Shown piece by piece: positions 6,990-15,421 of a stretch of DNA of 42,353 bases. Each line of letters opens with the position of its first letter. Positions within the stretch are counted from its first letter, which is position 1. Under the pieces are notes generated by a model. The model worked only from the letters and a program-made list of their open reading frames with translations, ran no database searches and was not told the origin of the DNA. This DNA is from Clostridium sp. Marseille-P2415 (GTDB taxonomy: Bacteria; Bacillota; Clostridia; Lachnospirales; Lachnospiraceae). The stretch lies in contig NZ_LT732526.1 in assembly GCF_900155545.1 (NCBI RefSeq), positions 852,502 to 894,854 on the forward strand. Reading direction: 5' to 3'. The translations under genes were made by a program, and so were the position numbers.

Positions 6990-8081
6990 ATGGACGGACG
7001 AAGAATGGCGGCTTCCCTGGCTGTTGTATTGGCTGCGACGGCAGCCAGCCCTATGATAACGGAAGCATCAGCTAATATTGATTTAAGGAAAAAGGTAATC
7101 GGAGTTTCGGGTATCATGAGTACTACGAATTTGGATATGACGGTGACACGGGGGGAATTTGCCAGCATGCTGGTGAATGCTTCCTCCTACCGGAGTACGG
7201 TAAGCGGGACCAGCAGCACATCCGTTTTTGCTGATGTGCCCAGAAACCATGAATATGCGGCTCAGATCCGGATCGCAGCGGAACAGGGTTGGATGAACGG
7301 TTATCTGGGAGGAAATTTTAAACCGGATGAATACATAACGCTTCAGGATGCAGTGAAAGGTGTTCTGGGCCTGCTTGGATATGAAAATTCCGATTTTACG
7401 GGAGACCAGTCAGGTTCCAGGCTTTCCAAATACCATTTCCTGGAGTTGGATGAGAACCTGAATAAAGAAGCCCTGGAAGTTTTAAAGAAGGAGGATTGCA
7501 TAAACCTCTTTTATAACCTGTTAAAGACGGACACCAAGTCAGGAACCATGTTTGGAAAGAGCCTGGACTGCGAATTGACAGAGGATGGAGAGATCAATCC
7601 GTTTACAATGGTTGATAACAGCTTAAAGGGGCCGAAGGTTGTAAGAAGCAAGAACAGGCTCGATTCCTATCTTCCCTTTAAACTCAGTGCAGCCAATGTT
7701 TATCTTGACGGAGAGGCGGTTTCCAACTCCAGCGAGGCAATTACCGTCGCATTTGACAGTGCGGACGGTGTGCTGGTATATTACCACAGCCTTTCCAAGA
7801 CCGTATGGCTTTACACCGTTGGAAATGAGAACGAAAGCGGCCGTTCTGCTGTCTTTGGGGAGATCAGCAACGTCGTTTATAATTCTACCGATCTGATGAC
7901 GCCAAGCGCCATTATTCTGGATGATGGCAATACCTATGAGCTTACCAGCACTGAGATGCAGTTTGCATTTTCTTCCTATGGAGATTTGCGGGTTGGTGAT
8001 ACGGTGAACCTGGTTTATACGATGTCAACCGACAGTGAGGGAAATGAAACACGGACAGTCATTGATTATATAGAAGATTAG
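6990..8081 (+). CDS. Exported SLH-domain-like protein, first gene of the MacAB-like operon
   Basis: The start is placed at ATG 6990 because AGAGGAGA (6975-6982) lies 7 nt upstream. This gives a clean signal peptide (MDGRRMAASLAVVLAATAAS, cleavage after ITEASA). The mature part begins with S-layer-homology-like segments: VTRGEFASMLVNAS, then FADVPRNHEYAAQIRIAAEQ with GWMNGYLGGNFKPDEYITLQ, then a third helix-rich stretch. The remaining roughly 200 residues are beta-rich and not recognised. SLH domains bind pyruvylated secondary wall polymers, so the protein is probably wall-attached. It lies 14 bp before the membrane-fusion protein gene, implying a shared transcript and perhaps a role in the same envelope system. 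Its biochemical function is unknown. Confidence 0.78.
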   Translation: MDGRRMAASLAVVLAATAASPMITEASANIDLRKKVIGVSGIMSTTNLDMTVTRGEFASMLVNASSYRSTVSGTSSTSVFADVPRNHEYAAQIRIAAEQGWMNGYLGGNFKPDEYITLQDAVKGVLGLLGYENSDFTGDQSGSRLSKYHFLELDENLNKEALEVLKKEDCINLFYNLLKTDTKSGTMFGKSLDCELTEDGEINPFTMVDNSLKGPKVVRSKNRLDSYLPFKLSAANVYLDGEAVSNSSEAITVAFDSADGVLVYYHSLSKTVWLYTVGNENESGRSAVFGEISNVVYNSTDLMTPSAIILDDGNTYELTSTEMQFAFSSYGDLRVGDTVNLVYTMSTDSEGNETRTVIDYIED

Positions 8082-8095
8082 CAGGAGAGGCCGGA

Positions 8096-9850
8096 ATGAA
8101 GAAAATCATCCAGAAATTGTTTTCAAAAGAAAAAAAGAAAGTCTTAATCATTCTGATCATAATCCTTGTGGCTCTGGCCGGGGTTACAGCAGCAGTAAGC
8201 TTAAAAAAATCCAGGGAAACTTCCGCAGAGGCAAAAAGTGTACGGACAGCCAAGGCAACGAAACGGGATATCACGTCTGAGCTTTCTTCCTCAGGAACCA
8301 TTTCCCCAAAGGATACCTATGACATAACCTCCCTGGTAGAAGGTGAAGTCACTGCGGCGGATTTCGAAGAGGGGGATGAGGTAGAACAGGGCCAGGTCCT
8401 TTACCGGATTGATACCTCCTCCATGGAATCGGAGATGACATCAGTAAATAATTCCTTGACAAGAGCCCAGGAAAGTTACGAAATCGCGTTGGAGGATTAT
8501 AACACTGCTTTAAGCGATTATAGTGGGAATACGTACAAATCCACAGAAAACGGCTACATAAAATCCCTTTCCATAAAGGAAGGGGATAAAATCAGCAGCA
8601 GTACGGAAATTGCCGCTGTCTACGATGATAAAACCATGAAGATCAAGGTTCCTTTCCTCTCAGGTGAGGCAGCCCAGATGGCAGCCGGAAATGCAGCGGT
8701 TTTAACTCTTACCGATACGGGGGAACAGATTCAGGGCGTGGTTTCCTCCATCAGCAATATGGATGTGACCCTTACCGGCGGGCGTATCGTCCGTTATGTC
8801 ACCATTGAAGTGACCAATCCGGGCGGCCTTACCACAGAAGCCGCTGCCACAGCAATGGTCGGGGATTTTGTCTGCAGCATGGAGGCAACGTTTGAACCCA
8901 AGCTTGAAACGACTATGAAAGCAGACTTATCCTCCAGCGTGGAGGTCGGAACCCTTTTAGTGCATGAGGGAGACTATGTAACAAAAGGAACTCCGGTTTT
9001 CACCATGGAAAGCAAGTCCGCAGAAAAGCTGATACGTACCTATAAGGAAACACTGGAAAAAGCCGAAGAGACTCTGGAATCAGCCAAAAGCAAGCTGGAA
9101 AGCACCCGGGATACCTACGACAACTATACCATTACGGCCCCCATTTCCGGAAGAGTCATAACTAAGACTGTAAAAGCAGGGGATAAGATCACCAAAAGCT
9201 CCAGCGGAAGCACAACGCTGGCGGTCATATACGATATGTCCAATTATACTTTTGAAATGTCTGTGGATGAGTTGGATGTAAAATCCGTTGAAGTAGGGCA
9301 GAACGTGGTCGTTACTGCAGATGCGGTGACCGAAAAGACTTTTTCCGGTACAGTTACCAATGTGAGCATGCAAAGCTCAACATCGAACGGAGTTACCAAT
9401 TACCCGGTAACAGTTACGTTAAATGACGGAATGGATGAGCTGCTTCCGGGCATGAATGTAGATGGAGTGATCATTCTGGATGAGGCAAAGGATGTACTGT
9501 CCGTACCGGCCGATGCACTGATGCGCGGAAATCAGGTTTATGTGAAGGATGAAACGGTAAAAGAGGCACAGGGAAATATTCCTGCAGGCTTCCGTGCTGT
9601 TGAAGTTACCACAGGGTTAATCAGTGATGATTATGTGGAAATCACCGGCGGACTTGAAGAAAATCAGGAAGTTTATGTTGCACAATCCACGGTAAGTACG
9701 ACACAGGATACCATGATGCCAGGCGGTATGGGCGGCATGGGCGGAATGGGCGGCGGTCCAGGTGGAGGAAGATCCGGAGGCGGCGGTAATGCCGGCGGAA
9801 GGTCCGGAGGCGGCGGTAATGGCAGCGGAAGGTCCGGAGGCGGCGGGTAA
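8096..9850 (+). CDS. Membrane-fusion (HlyD/MacA/YknX-like) subunit with Gly-rich tail
   Basis: The product is 584 aa, long for a MacA/YknX adaptor (about 370-400 aa). A signal-anchor helix lies at about 15-36. A first lipoyl half (VEGEVTAADFEEGDEVEQGQ), a coiled-coil stretch (about 109-143) and a second lipoyl half follow. A second lipoyl/coiled-coil set begins near 280, with VGTLLVHEGDYVTKGTPVF, a coiled coil at about 305-340, and ITAPISGRVITKTVKAGDKI. Beta-barrel and membrane-proximal parts close the fold. Residues 542-584 are almost all Gly/Ser/Met/Arg. The adaptor likely couples the ATPase-permease pair to an extracytoplasmic partner or substrate. The last 30-bp Gly repeat carries an extra G that creates the stop. 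Confidence 0.88.
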   Translation: MKKIIQKLFSKEKKKVLIILIIILVALAGVTAAVSLKKSRETSAEAKSVRTAKATKRDITSELSSSGTISPKDTYDITSLVEGEVTAADFEEGDEVEQGQVLYRIDTSSMESEMTSVNNSLTRAQESYEIALEDYNTALSDYSGNTYKSTENGYIKSLSIKEGDKISSSTEIAAVYDDKTMKIKVPFLSGEAAQMAAGNAAVLTLTDTGEQIQGVVSSISNMDVTLTGGRIVRYVTIEVTNPGGLTTEAAATAMVGDFVCSMEATFEPKLETTMKADLSSSVEVGTLLVHEGDYVTKGTPVFTMESKSAEKLIRTYKETLEKAEETLESAKSKLESTRDTYDNYTITAPISGRVITKTVKAGDKITKSSSGSTTLAVIYDMSNYTFEMSVDELDVKSVEVGQNVVVTADAVTEKTFSGTVTNVSMQSSTSNGVTNYPVTVTLNDGMDELLPGMNVDGVIILDEAKDVLSVPADALMRGNQVYVKDETVKEAQGNIPAGFRAVEVTTGLISDDYVEITGGLEENQEVYVAQSTVSTTQDTMMPGGMGGMGGMGGGPGGGRSGGGGNAGGRSGGGGNGSGRSGGGG

Positions 9851-9856
9851 TGGCGG
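9767..9856 (+). repeat. Three 30-bp repeats encoding the Gly-rich tail
   Basis: Units starting GGAAGRTCCGGAGG at 9767, 9797 and 9827 recur every 30 bp. Units 1 and 2 read GGCGGCGGTAAT. Unit 3 reads GGCGGCGGGTAAT, so one added G shifts the frame and makes TAA at 9848-9850. Without it the frame would run 7 codons further, to TAA at 9870-9872. Confidence 0.85.
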
Positions 9857-9894
9857 CGGTCCCAGGTCTTAACGGCAGCAGGAGGTTATAAAAC

Positions 9895-10602
9895 GTGGAA
9901 GAACCCTTGATTGAATTAAAAGAAATCTATAAAGTATACCGGCTGGGAGATGAGGAAGTCCGCGCAAGCGACGGTGTGTCTCTTACCATTTGCCGCGGGG
10001 AGTTTGTGGCCATAGTGGGAAAGTCAGGAAGCGGAAAGTCCACGCTCATGAATATCATAGGAGCACTGGATGTCCCTACCTCAGGGGAGTATCTGCTGGG
10101 CGGTGAGGATGTAGGAGGCATGTCTGATAACCAGCTGGCTCAGATACGGAATAAGATGATCGGCTTCATATTCCAGCAATACAATCTGCTGCCGAAATTA
10201 AATCTTCTGGAAAATGTGGAGCTGCCTCTCCTGTATGCCGGGATAGGCACCAATGAACGGAAAGAACGGGCTCTGGCTTCTCTGGAGCGGGTAGGTCTGG
10301 CGGAAAAGTGGCGGAATCTGCCCAATCAGCTTTCCGGCGGCCAGCAGCAGAGGGTTTCCATAGCCAGAGCTCTGGCAGGGGATCCCTCCCTGATTCTGGC
10401 CGATGAACCCACAGGAGCTCTGGATTCCAAAACCAGCCGTGAAGTTTTAAATTTCTTAAAAAAGCTAAATGATGAAGGCAATACCATAGTTATGATTACC
10501 CACGACAGCGCCATAGCGCTGGAGGCCAGACGTGTGGTCCGGGTACATGATGGCAAGATTAATTTCGATGGAGACGTAAATGAATATTCTGCAATCCTTT
10601 AA
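9895..10602 (+). CDS. ABC transporter ATP-binding protein, MacB/LolD/YknY type
   Basis: The 235-aa protein starts at GTG 9895, set by AGGAGG just upstream. Motifs are Walker A GKSGSGKS (residues 42-49), Q-loop FIFQQYNLL, signature LSGGQQQRVSIARAL, Walker B LILADEPTGALD and switch His ITHD. This is the MacB/YknY/LolD subfamily, whose ATPases drive mechanotransmission rather than classic import. It overlaps the permease gene by 23 bp, so both are coupled and form one transporter with the fusion protein upstream. Likely roles are export of, or resistance to, a peptide or lipid-targeting compound, or envelope maintenance. Confidence 0.94.
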   Translation: MEEPLIELKEIYKVYRLGDEEVRASDGVSLTICRGEFVAIVGKSGSGKSTLMNIIGALDVPTSGEYLLGGEDVGGMSDNQLAQIRNKMIGFIFQQYNLLPKLNLLENVELPLLYAGIGTNERKERALASLERVGLAEKWRNLPNQLSGGQQQRVSIARALAGDPSLILADEPTGALDSKTSREVLNFLKKLNDEGNTIVMITHDSAIALEARRVVRVHDGKINFDGDVNEYSAIL

Positions 10603-11764
10603 AATGGCTCTTAAGAGCATCTGGGGCAATAAGATGCGTTCTTTTCTTACCATGCTTGGAATCATTATAGGCGTGGCATCGGTCATCATTCTGGTAAGCC
10701 TTGTGAATGGGCAGATGTCCTATATGACAGAAAGCTTTGCCAGCATGGGAACGAACCAGATCAATGTGAATGTATCCAATCTTTCCTCCAGGTCCGTTTC
10801 CGTGGATGAGATGTATCAGTTTTATGAGGAGCATAAGGAACTTTTTTCCCAGATGACTCCCAATGTTTCGCTGTCCTCTACCATAAAAAACGGAACAGAA
10901 TCCCTGACGGATACCACCGTGACCGGCGTAAGTGAAGAATACTTGGAAATGAAGGACCAGACACTGGAGACCGGCCGTTTCCTCCAGTACTCTGACATTC
11001 TTTCCAGACAAAAGGTATGTGTTGTGGGCTATTATGTGGCCTGGGATTTATACGGAAGCGTGGAAAAGGCCATTGACCAGACGATTAAAATAAACGGATA
11101 CGCATTCCGGATTGTAGGTGTGATCTCCAGGCAGGATGAGGATGAGCTGGAGGCCGGCGGTACGGATGATGTACTTTATCTTCCCTACAGCTGTGCAGCC
11201 AAGATGGGCAATGACGCCAATATCAGCAGCTATGTTTTAGCGACCTCTGATATGGAACACACAACAGAAGCCAAAGAAGCCATTCAAACATTTTTATATG
11301 AGATTTTCAAAGATGATGACTTATACCGTGTTACTGCCATGAGCGAGATGCTGGATTCCTTAAATTCCATGATTTCCATGATGTCCATGCTGCTGGGCGG
11401 GATTGCCGGGATATCTCTTCTGGTAGCAGGCGTGGGTGTTATGAACATTATGCTGGTATCTGTAACGGAACGTACCAGAGAGATCGGAATCCGGAAAGCC
11501 CTTGGGGCAAAAAAGCGTAACATCATGCAGCAGTTTGTAATTGAAGCAGCCGTTACCAGTTCGCTTGGGGGCGTTTTGGGTATCGTGATCGGTTCCGCAG
11601 CCACTGCGGTCATTGGAACTGCGATGGGAATGAATGCGTCGCCCACCCCAAGTGCAGTGATCGTTTCTTTCAGCGTGTCGGTGGGGATCGGCCTGCTCTT
11701 TGGTTATATGCCGGCCAGCCGCGCTGCCAATTTAAACCCGATCGATGCCCTGCGCAGCGAGTAA
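10580..11764 (+). CDS. FtsX/MacB-type ABC permease (YknZ-like)
   Basis: The 394-aa protein has the four-helix MacB topology: one helix at about residues 20-40 (FLTMLGIIIGVASVIILVSL), a large extracytoplasmic MacB_PCD domain (about 45-260), then three helices in the FtsX domain. TERTREIGIRKALGAKKRNI is the conserved coupling segment between helices 2 and 3. The ATPase is a separate gene, as in Gram-positive YknYZ and unlike fused Gram-negative MacB. It ends the four-gene operon 6990-11764; a hairpin with a T run at 11822-11854 may terminate the transcript. Confidence 0.93.
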   Translation: MNILQSFKMALKSIWGNKMRSFLTMLGIIIGVASVIILVSLVNGQMSYMTESFASMGTNQINVNVSNLSSRSVSVDEMYQFYEEHKELFSQMTPNVSLSSTIKNGTESLTDTTVTGVSEEYLEMKDQTLETGRFLQYSDILSRQKVCVVGYYVAWDLYGSVEKAIDQTIKINGYAFRIVGVISRQDEDELEAGGTDDVLYLPYSCAAKMGNDANISSYVLATSDMEHTTEAKEAIQTFLYEIFKDDDLYRVTAMSEMLDSLNSMISMMSMLLGGIAGISLLVAGVGVMNIMLVSVTERTREIGIRKALGAKKRNIMQQFVIEAAVTSSLGGVLGIVIGSAATAVIGTAMGMNASPTPSAVIVSFSVSVGIGLLFGYMPASRAANLNPIDALRSE

Positions 11765-11781
11765 GAATCGAATATTTTCTT

Positions 11782-11812
11782 GCAAATGTATCATATTGGT
11801 GATACTATTTGC
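11782..11812 (+). promoter_or_regulatory. Dyad operator-like site overlapping a putative promoter
   Basis: GCAAATGTATCA (11782-11793) and TGATACTATTTGC (11800-11812) are inverted repeats with one bulged T. TTGCAA (11780-11785) and TACTAT (11803-11808), 17 bp apart, could be the -35 and -10 of the dipeptidase gene, so a regulator bound to the dyad would block this promoter. Confidence 0.45.
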
Positions 11813-11821
11813 ATAGTTACG

Positions 11822-11854
11822 AAAGGAGTAGCTCATTGCGGGTTGCTCCTTTTG
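11822..11854 (+). terminator. Hairpin with T run downstream of the MacAB-like operon
   Basis: AAAGGAGTAGC (11822-11832) pairs with GGTTGCTCCTTT (from about 11841), including wobbles, and is followed by TTTG. If transcription starts at the promoter at 11780-11808, it would instead sit in the dipeptidase leader as an attenuator. Confidence 0.5.
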
Positions 11855-11896
11855 TGCAGGCAAAATCTGACGGATCGTGAGAAAGGACAGCAAGAC

Positions 11897-12889
11897 ATGA
11901 AGGTTGTAGATATGCACTGTGATACCATTGCGGAGTTGTTTTACAGAAAAGAAGAAGGAAAGGAATATTCCATATTAAAAAATGACTGCCACATTGATCT
12001 GGAGCGTATGAGGAAAGGAGATTACTGCCTGCAGAACTTTGCACTGTTTACCAATTTAAGCAGGCATGAGCACCCGTTTGAGCATTGTATGAAGCTGGCA
12101 GACCTATTCTATACGGAGCTTGGGAAATACAAAGATATGATAGGCGTCGTAACCTGTTATGATGACATCGAAAGGAACCGGAAGGAAGGGAAGATGTCTG
12201 CCATGCTTACCATTGAGGAGGGCGGTGTCTGCCAGGGAGAGCTTGCATTCCTGAGAAATTTTTACCGTCTCGGGGTCCGTATGATGACACTGACCTGGAA
12301 TTACAAAAATGAACTGGGTCATCCAAACCGGATCTGGGAAGAAGGCGGGGAAGCATTCTTTGAACCGGAGAAAGAACACGGGCTCACGGAGAAGGGGATA
12401 GAATTTGTACGGGAAATGGAAAAAATGGGCATGATCATTGATGTGTCCCATTTGTCGGATGCAGGAATTGCAGACGTGTTCCGCCATACAAAAAAACCTT
12501 TTGTAGCAAGCCATTCCAACGCCAGAACCATTGCCTCAAACCCGCGGAACTTAACCGATGAGATGATAAGAATGCTCTCGGAACGGGGCGGAGTAGCCGG
12601 AATCAATTATTGTGCCGATTTTCTTCACGACTGGAAAAAGGGGGAGGGAGCCTTAAGCCGGATCCAGGATATGGTTTCCCATATAAAACATATGAAGCAG
12701 GTAGGTGGGATCAGTTGTATCGGACTGGGATCTGATTTTGACGGCATCGGCGGAGACCTGGAGATGAAGTCTCCTGCAGATTTACCGGTTTTAGAGGCTG
12801 CCATGGGGAAAGCAGGTTTTACGGATAGCGAGATAGAAGCTGTTTTCTATGGAAATGTCCTCCGGGTTTACAAAGAAATTTTACATTAA
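11897..12889 (+). CDS. Membrane dipeptidase family (peptidase M19)
   Basis: The start at 11897 (MKVVDMHCDTI) has AAAGGA upstream and begins at the conserved metal-binding HxD (H7, D9). The 330-aa product is a normal M19 length. Further family motifs are TIEEGG (bridging Glu), IDVSHLSD, VASHSNARTIASNPRNLTD and CIGLGSDFDGI. M19 enzymes are binuclear zinc hydrolases that cleave dipeptides, including some with D-residues. No signal peptide is present, so this one is cytosolic and probably recycles dipeptides. Its last codons overlap the first TTACAT of the downstream Pho-like array. Confidence 0.92.
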   Translation: MKVVDMHCDTIAELFYRKEEGKEYSILKNDCHIDLERMRKGDYCLQNFALFTNLSRHEHPFEHCMKLADLFYTELGKYKDMIGVVTCYDDIERNRKEGKMSAMLTIEEGGVCQGELAFLRNFYRLGVRMMTLTWNYKNELGHPNRIWEEGGEAFFEPEKEHGLTEKGIEFVREMEKMGMIIDVSHLSDAGIADVFRHTKKPFVASHSNARTIASNPRNLTDEMIRMLSERGGVAGINYCADFLHDWKKGEGALSRIQDMVSHIKHMKQVGGISCIGLGSDFDGIGGDLEMKSPADLPVLEAAMGKAGFTDSEIEAVFYGNVLRVYKEILH

Positions 12890-12897
12890 AACAAATT

Positions 12898-12958
12898 TTA
12901 CATAGAATTTACATTCATGTGCATGATACTTTACATAGATTTGATATAGTACTTACAT
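12898..12958 (+). promoter_or_regulatory. Phased 11-bp TTACAT array, Pho-box-like
   Basis: Exact TTACAT occurs at 12898, 12909, 12931 and 12953. Degenerate matches at the missing 11-bp steps are TGCATG (12920) and TGATAT (12942). All six fall on one 11-bp register. PhoB/PhoP-family regulators bind such head-to-tail repeats. TATAGT at 12945-12950 is a possible -10. The genes downstream are a phosphate transporter and a PhoB/PhoR-type pair. Confidence 0.72.
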
Positions 12959-12992
12959 AACATGTCATAGTGTGATAAATCAGGAGGAAGTT

Positions 12993-14648
12993 ATGTCAAT
13001 TGAGGATGTACAAATGCTATTTAAATTCATTGGAGGGCTTGGAATGTTCCTCTATGGAATGAATGCCATGGCCGACGGGCTTCAAAAGTCAGCGGGCCAT
13101 AAGATGCAGCAGCTTTTAGGAGCTCTGACCAGCAACCGGCTTATGGGTGTTCTTTTAGGAACCGGAATAACGGCAATCATCCAGAGCAGCTCTGCCACCA
13201 CAGTTATGGTAGTGGGCTTTGTAAATGCCGGGATCATTAACCTCGGGCAGGCGGTAGGCATTATCATGGGTGCCAACATCGGAACCACCGTTACCAGCTG
13301 GATCGTTTCCATGAGCGAGTGGGGCGAGATGTTAAAACCGGAGTTTTTTGCTCCTGCACTGGTGGGCGTGGGAGCGCTTTTCAGCCTTTTTTCCAAAAGC
13401 GGGAAGAAAAAACAGATAGGTGAAATTCTGGTCGGTTTTGGTGTGCTGTTTATCGGCCTTAATTTTATGTCTGCATCCATCACTCCCTATCGGAACGCGC
13501 CTATTTTTGGACAGGCCTTTTCTGTACTGGGAAGGAATCCTCTTTTGGGTATTCTGGCAGGTCTGGTGGTGACCGGCATCATTCAGAGCTCTTCTGCATC
13601 CGTAGGAATCTTGCAGACTTTGGCGCTTAATGGAATTGTGAACTGGAAGTCAGCAATTTTCATTACACTGGGACAGAATATCGGCACCTGTGTGACCGCT
13701 TTGCTCTCCAGCGTGGGAGCCAACAAGACTGCAAAACGGGCCGCTGTCATTCATCTTCTTTTTAATGTGATCGGCGCTGTTATTTTTGGATGCATTATGT
13801 TTGTCGTGTTTCAGCTTAACCCGGTTTTTGCATCTTCTCAGATCAGCAGTGTGGAAATATCCATATTCCATACCATATTTAATGTAAGCAACACCATTCT
13901 TTTATTCCCGTTTGCCGGATTTTTAGTAAAGGCCTCCGGGATATTTGTGCGGGAGGATAAGAAGGAAAAGCAATTGGATCCCGATGGAGAAATGAAAAGG
14001 CATCTGGATGAAAGGATTTTAGAGACCCCATCCTTTGCCATTGAAAATGTAAACCATGAAGTGGTGAACATGGGGCGTGCGGCTTTGGAAAACTTTGATC
14101 TTGCAGCGGGTGCCCTTCTTGGCAATGACAGGGCAGAGGTTAAGCAGGTGGAACAAATGGAGCAGAAAATCGATGATTACGAAAAGATACTCACAGACTA
14201 TTTAATAAAGATCAACAACCAGTCCTTAAATGAGGAGCAGCATCTTCTTGTAAAAAATCTCTTCTATACCGTCAGTGATTTTGAACGGGTCAGCGACCAC
14301 TGTGAAAACTTATCCGAGCTGGCAGCGGAAAAAGCGGACCGGAACATCATATTTTCAAAGGAAGCGGAGAATGAGATGAAGGAAATGCTTAAGGCGGTCC
14401 GTTCATCTTTGGAGCATGCCATAAAGGCCAGGGCATCCTCTGACATGTCCGAGGTCCGCGCCGTTGTCCAAAGCGAGGAAAATGTGGACAACCTGGAAGA
14501 GGAGTTAAGGGAACGCCATATTGAACGATTGTCAGCCCAAACCTGTAAGCCGGAAAACGGAGTTATTTTTTTAGATGCCTTGAGCAATCTGGAACGTATT
14601 TCAGACCATGCCCATAATATTGCCGGTTATGTAAGGGATGAAATGTAA
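12993..14648 (+). CDS. Na/Pi-cotransporter family protein with C-terminal PhoU-like domain
   Basis: ATG 12993 is preceded by AGGAGG (12982-12987); an in-frame GTG at 12972 lies upstream of this SD and is rejected. The 551-aa product has two inverted membrane repeats, each with the QSSSA signature (IQSSSATTVMVVGF and IQSSSASVGIL), and GANIGTT and GQNIGTC loops, as in NptA/SLC34-type transporters. From about residue 345 a soluble helical tail resembles PhoU, with FERVSDHCENL and LERISDHAHNI. It should take up phosphate with sodium, or regulate uptake. It leads an operon with a PhoB/PhoR-type pair behind a Pho-box-like array. Confidence 0.93.
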   Translation: MSIEDVQMLFKFIGGLGMFLYGMNAMADGLQKSAGHKMQQLLGALTSNRLMGVLLGTGITAIIQSSSATTVMVVGFVNAGIINLGQAVGIIMGANIGTTVTSWIVSMSEWGEMLKPEFFAPALVGVGALFSLFSKSGKKKQIGEILVGFGVLFIGLNFMSASITPYRNAPIFGQAFSVLGRNPLLGILAGLVVTGIIQSSSASVGILQTLALNGIVNWKSAIFITLGQNIGTCVTALLSSVGANKTAKRAAVIHLLFNVIGAVIFGCIMFVVFQLNPVFASSQISSVEISIFHTIFNVSNTILLFPFAGFLVKASGIFVREDKKEKQLDPDGEMKRHLDERILETPSFAIENVNHEVVNMGRAALENFDLAAGALLGNDRAEVKQVEQMEQKIDDYEKILTDYLIKINNQSLNEEQHLLVKNLFYTVSDFERVSDHCENLSELAAEKADRNIIFSKEAENEMKEMLKAVRSSLEHAIKARASSDMSEVRAVVQSEENVDNLEEELRERHIERLSAQTCKPENGVIFLDALSNLERISDHAHNIAGYVRDEM

Positions 14649-14690
14649 TAGAAACTGACTCAATTTTATCTGTAACGGAAGGGAGAACAT

Positions 14691-15380
14691 ATGGAACGAA
14701 TCTATGTAATTGAAGACGATGACAACATCAGGGATTTAATAAAAATCGCCCTGGAAGGTTTTGGTTATGAAGTATCCGCCTTTGAGATGGCGGAGGATTC
14801 CTTAAAGCATATTGAATCGGATAAACCCGCCCTGGCGGTGTTTGATTTAATGCTTCCCGGCATGGATGGGCTGACAGCCATTCGGAGGATTCGGAAAAAT
14901 GAGTCTTTAAAAGATATTCCTATCCTTGTTCTGACCGCAAAGGACAGAGAGTTTGATAAGGTGGCCGGCTTAGACGGCGGGGCTGATGACTATATGACGA
15001 AGCCGTTTGGTGTGATGGAGCTGGCTGCCAGAATCAGAAGCCTTTTACGGCGCAGCACCAGAGGGCAGGCCTCGGAAGACGAGCTGGAGCAATACTGCTT
15101 AAGTTTAAACAAAAAAACCAGAGAGGTTTTTTGCGATGGAACGAAAGTGGAACTGACCCTGAAAGAGTTTGAATTATTACAATATTTAATGGAAAATCAT
15201 AATAAGGTTGTAACCAGAGACGAATTGTTAAACCACATCTGGGGTTATGATTACGATGGGGAGACCAGGACTCTGGACATGCATATCCGTACCCTCCGGC
15301 AAAAGCTGGGGGAGAATGGCGGTTCCTGCATTAAGACAGTCCGTGGTGTGGGATACCGTTTTATTAAGACGGAAGAGTAG
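14691..15380 (+). CDS. PhoB/PhoP-type response regulator
   Basis: The 229-aa protein has a receiver domain with D52 as phosphoacceptor (VFDLMLPGMDGL), TAKDRE and TKPFG. An OmpR-type winged helix follows, with VELTLKEFELLQYLMENH, DELLNHIWGYDYDG and DMHIRTLRQKLG. It is 42 bp from the Na/Pi transporter and 41 bp from a PhoR-like kinase. This context and the Pho-like repeats upstream of the transporter support phosphate control, probably with feedback on its own operon. GGGAG upstream supports the start. Confidence 0.93.
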   Translation: MERIYVIEDDDNIRDLIKIALEGFGYEVSAFEMAEDSLKHIESDKPALAVFDLMLPGMDGLTAIRRIRKNESLKDIPILVLTAKDREFDKVAGLDGGADDYMTKPFGVMELAARIRSLLRRSTRGQASEDELEQYCLSLNKKTREVFCDGTKVELTLKEFELLQYLMENHNKVVTRDELLNHIWGYDYDGETRTLDMHIRTLRQKLGENGGSCIKTVRGVGYRFIKTEE

Positions 15381-15421
15381 AAGACAGTCCGGCTGTATCG
15401 GCCTGCAGAGCGGAGGAACGT

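Noticed and set aside
12972-12992. Upstream GTG start for the Na/Pi transporter
   Set aside because: It lies before the AGGAGG at 12982-12987, which fits ATG 12993 instead.
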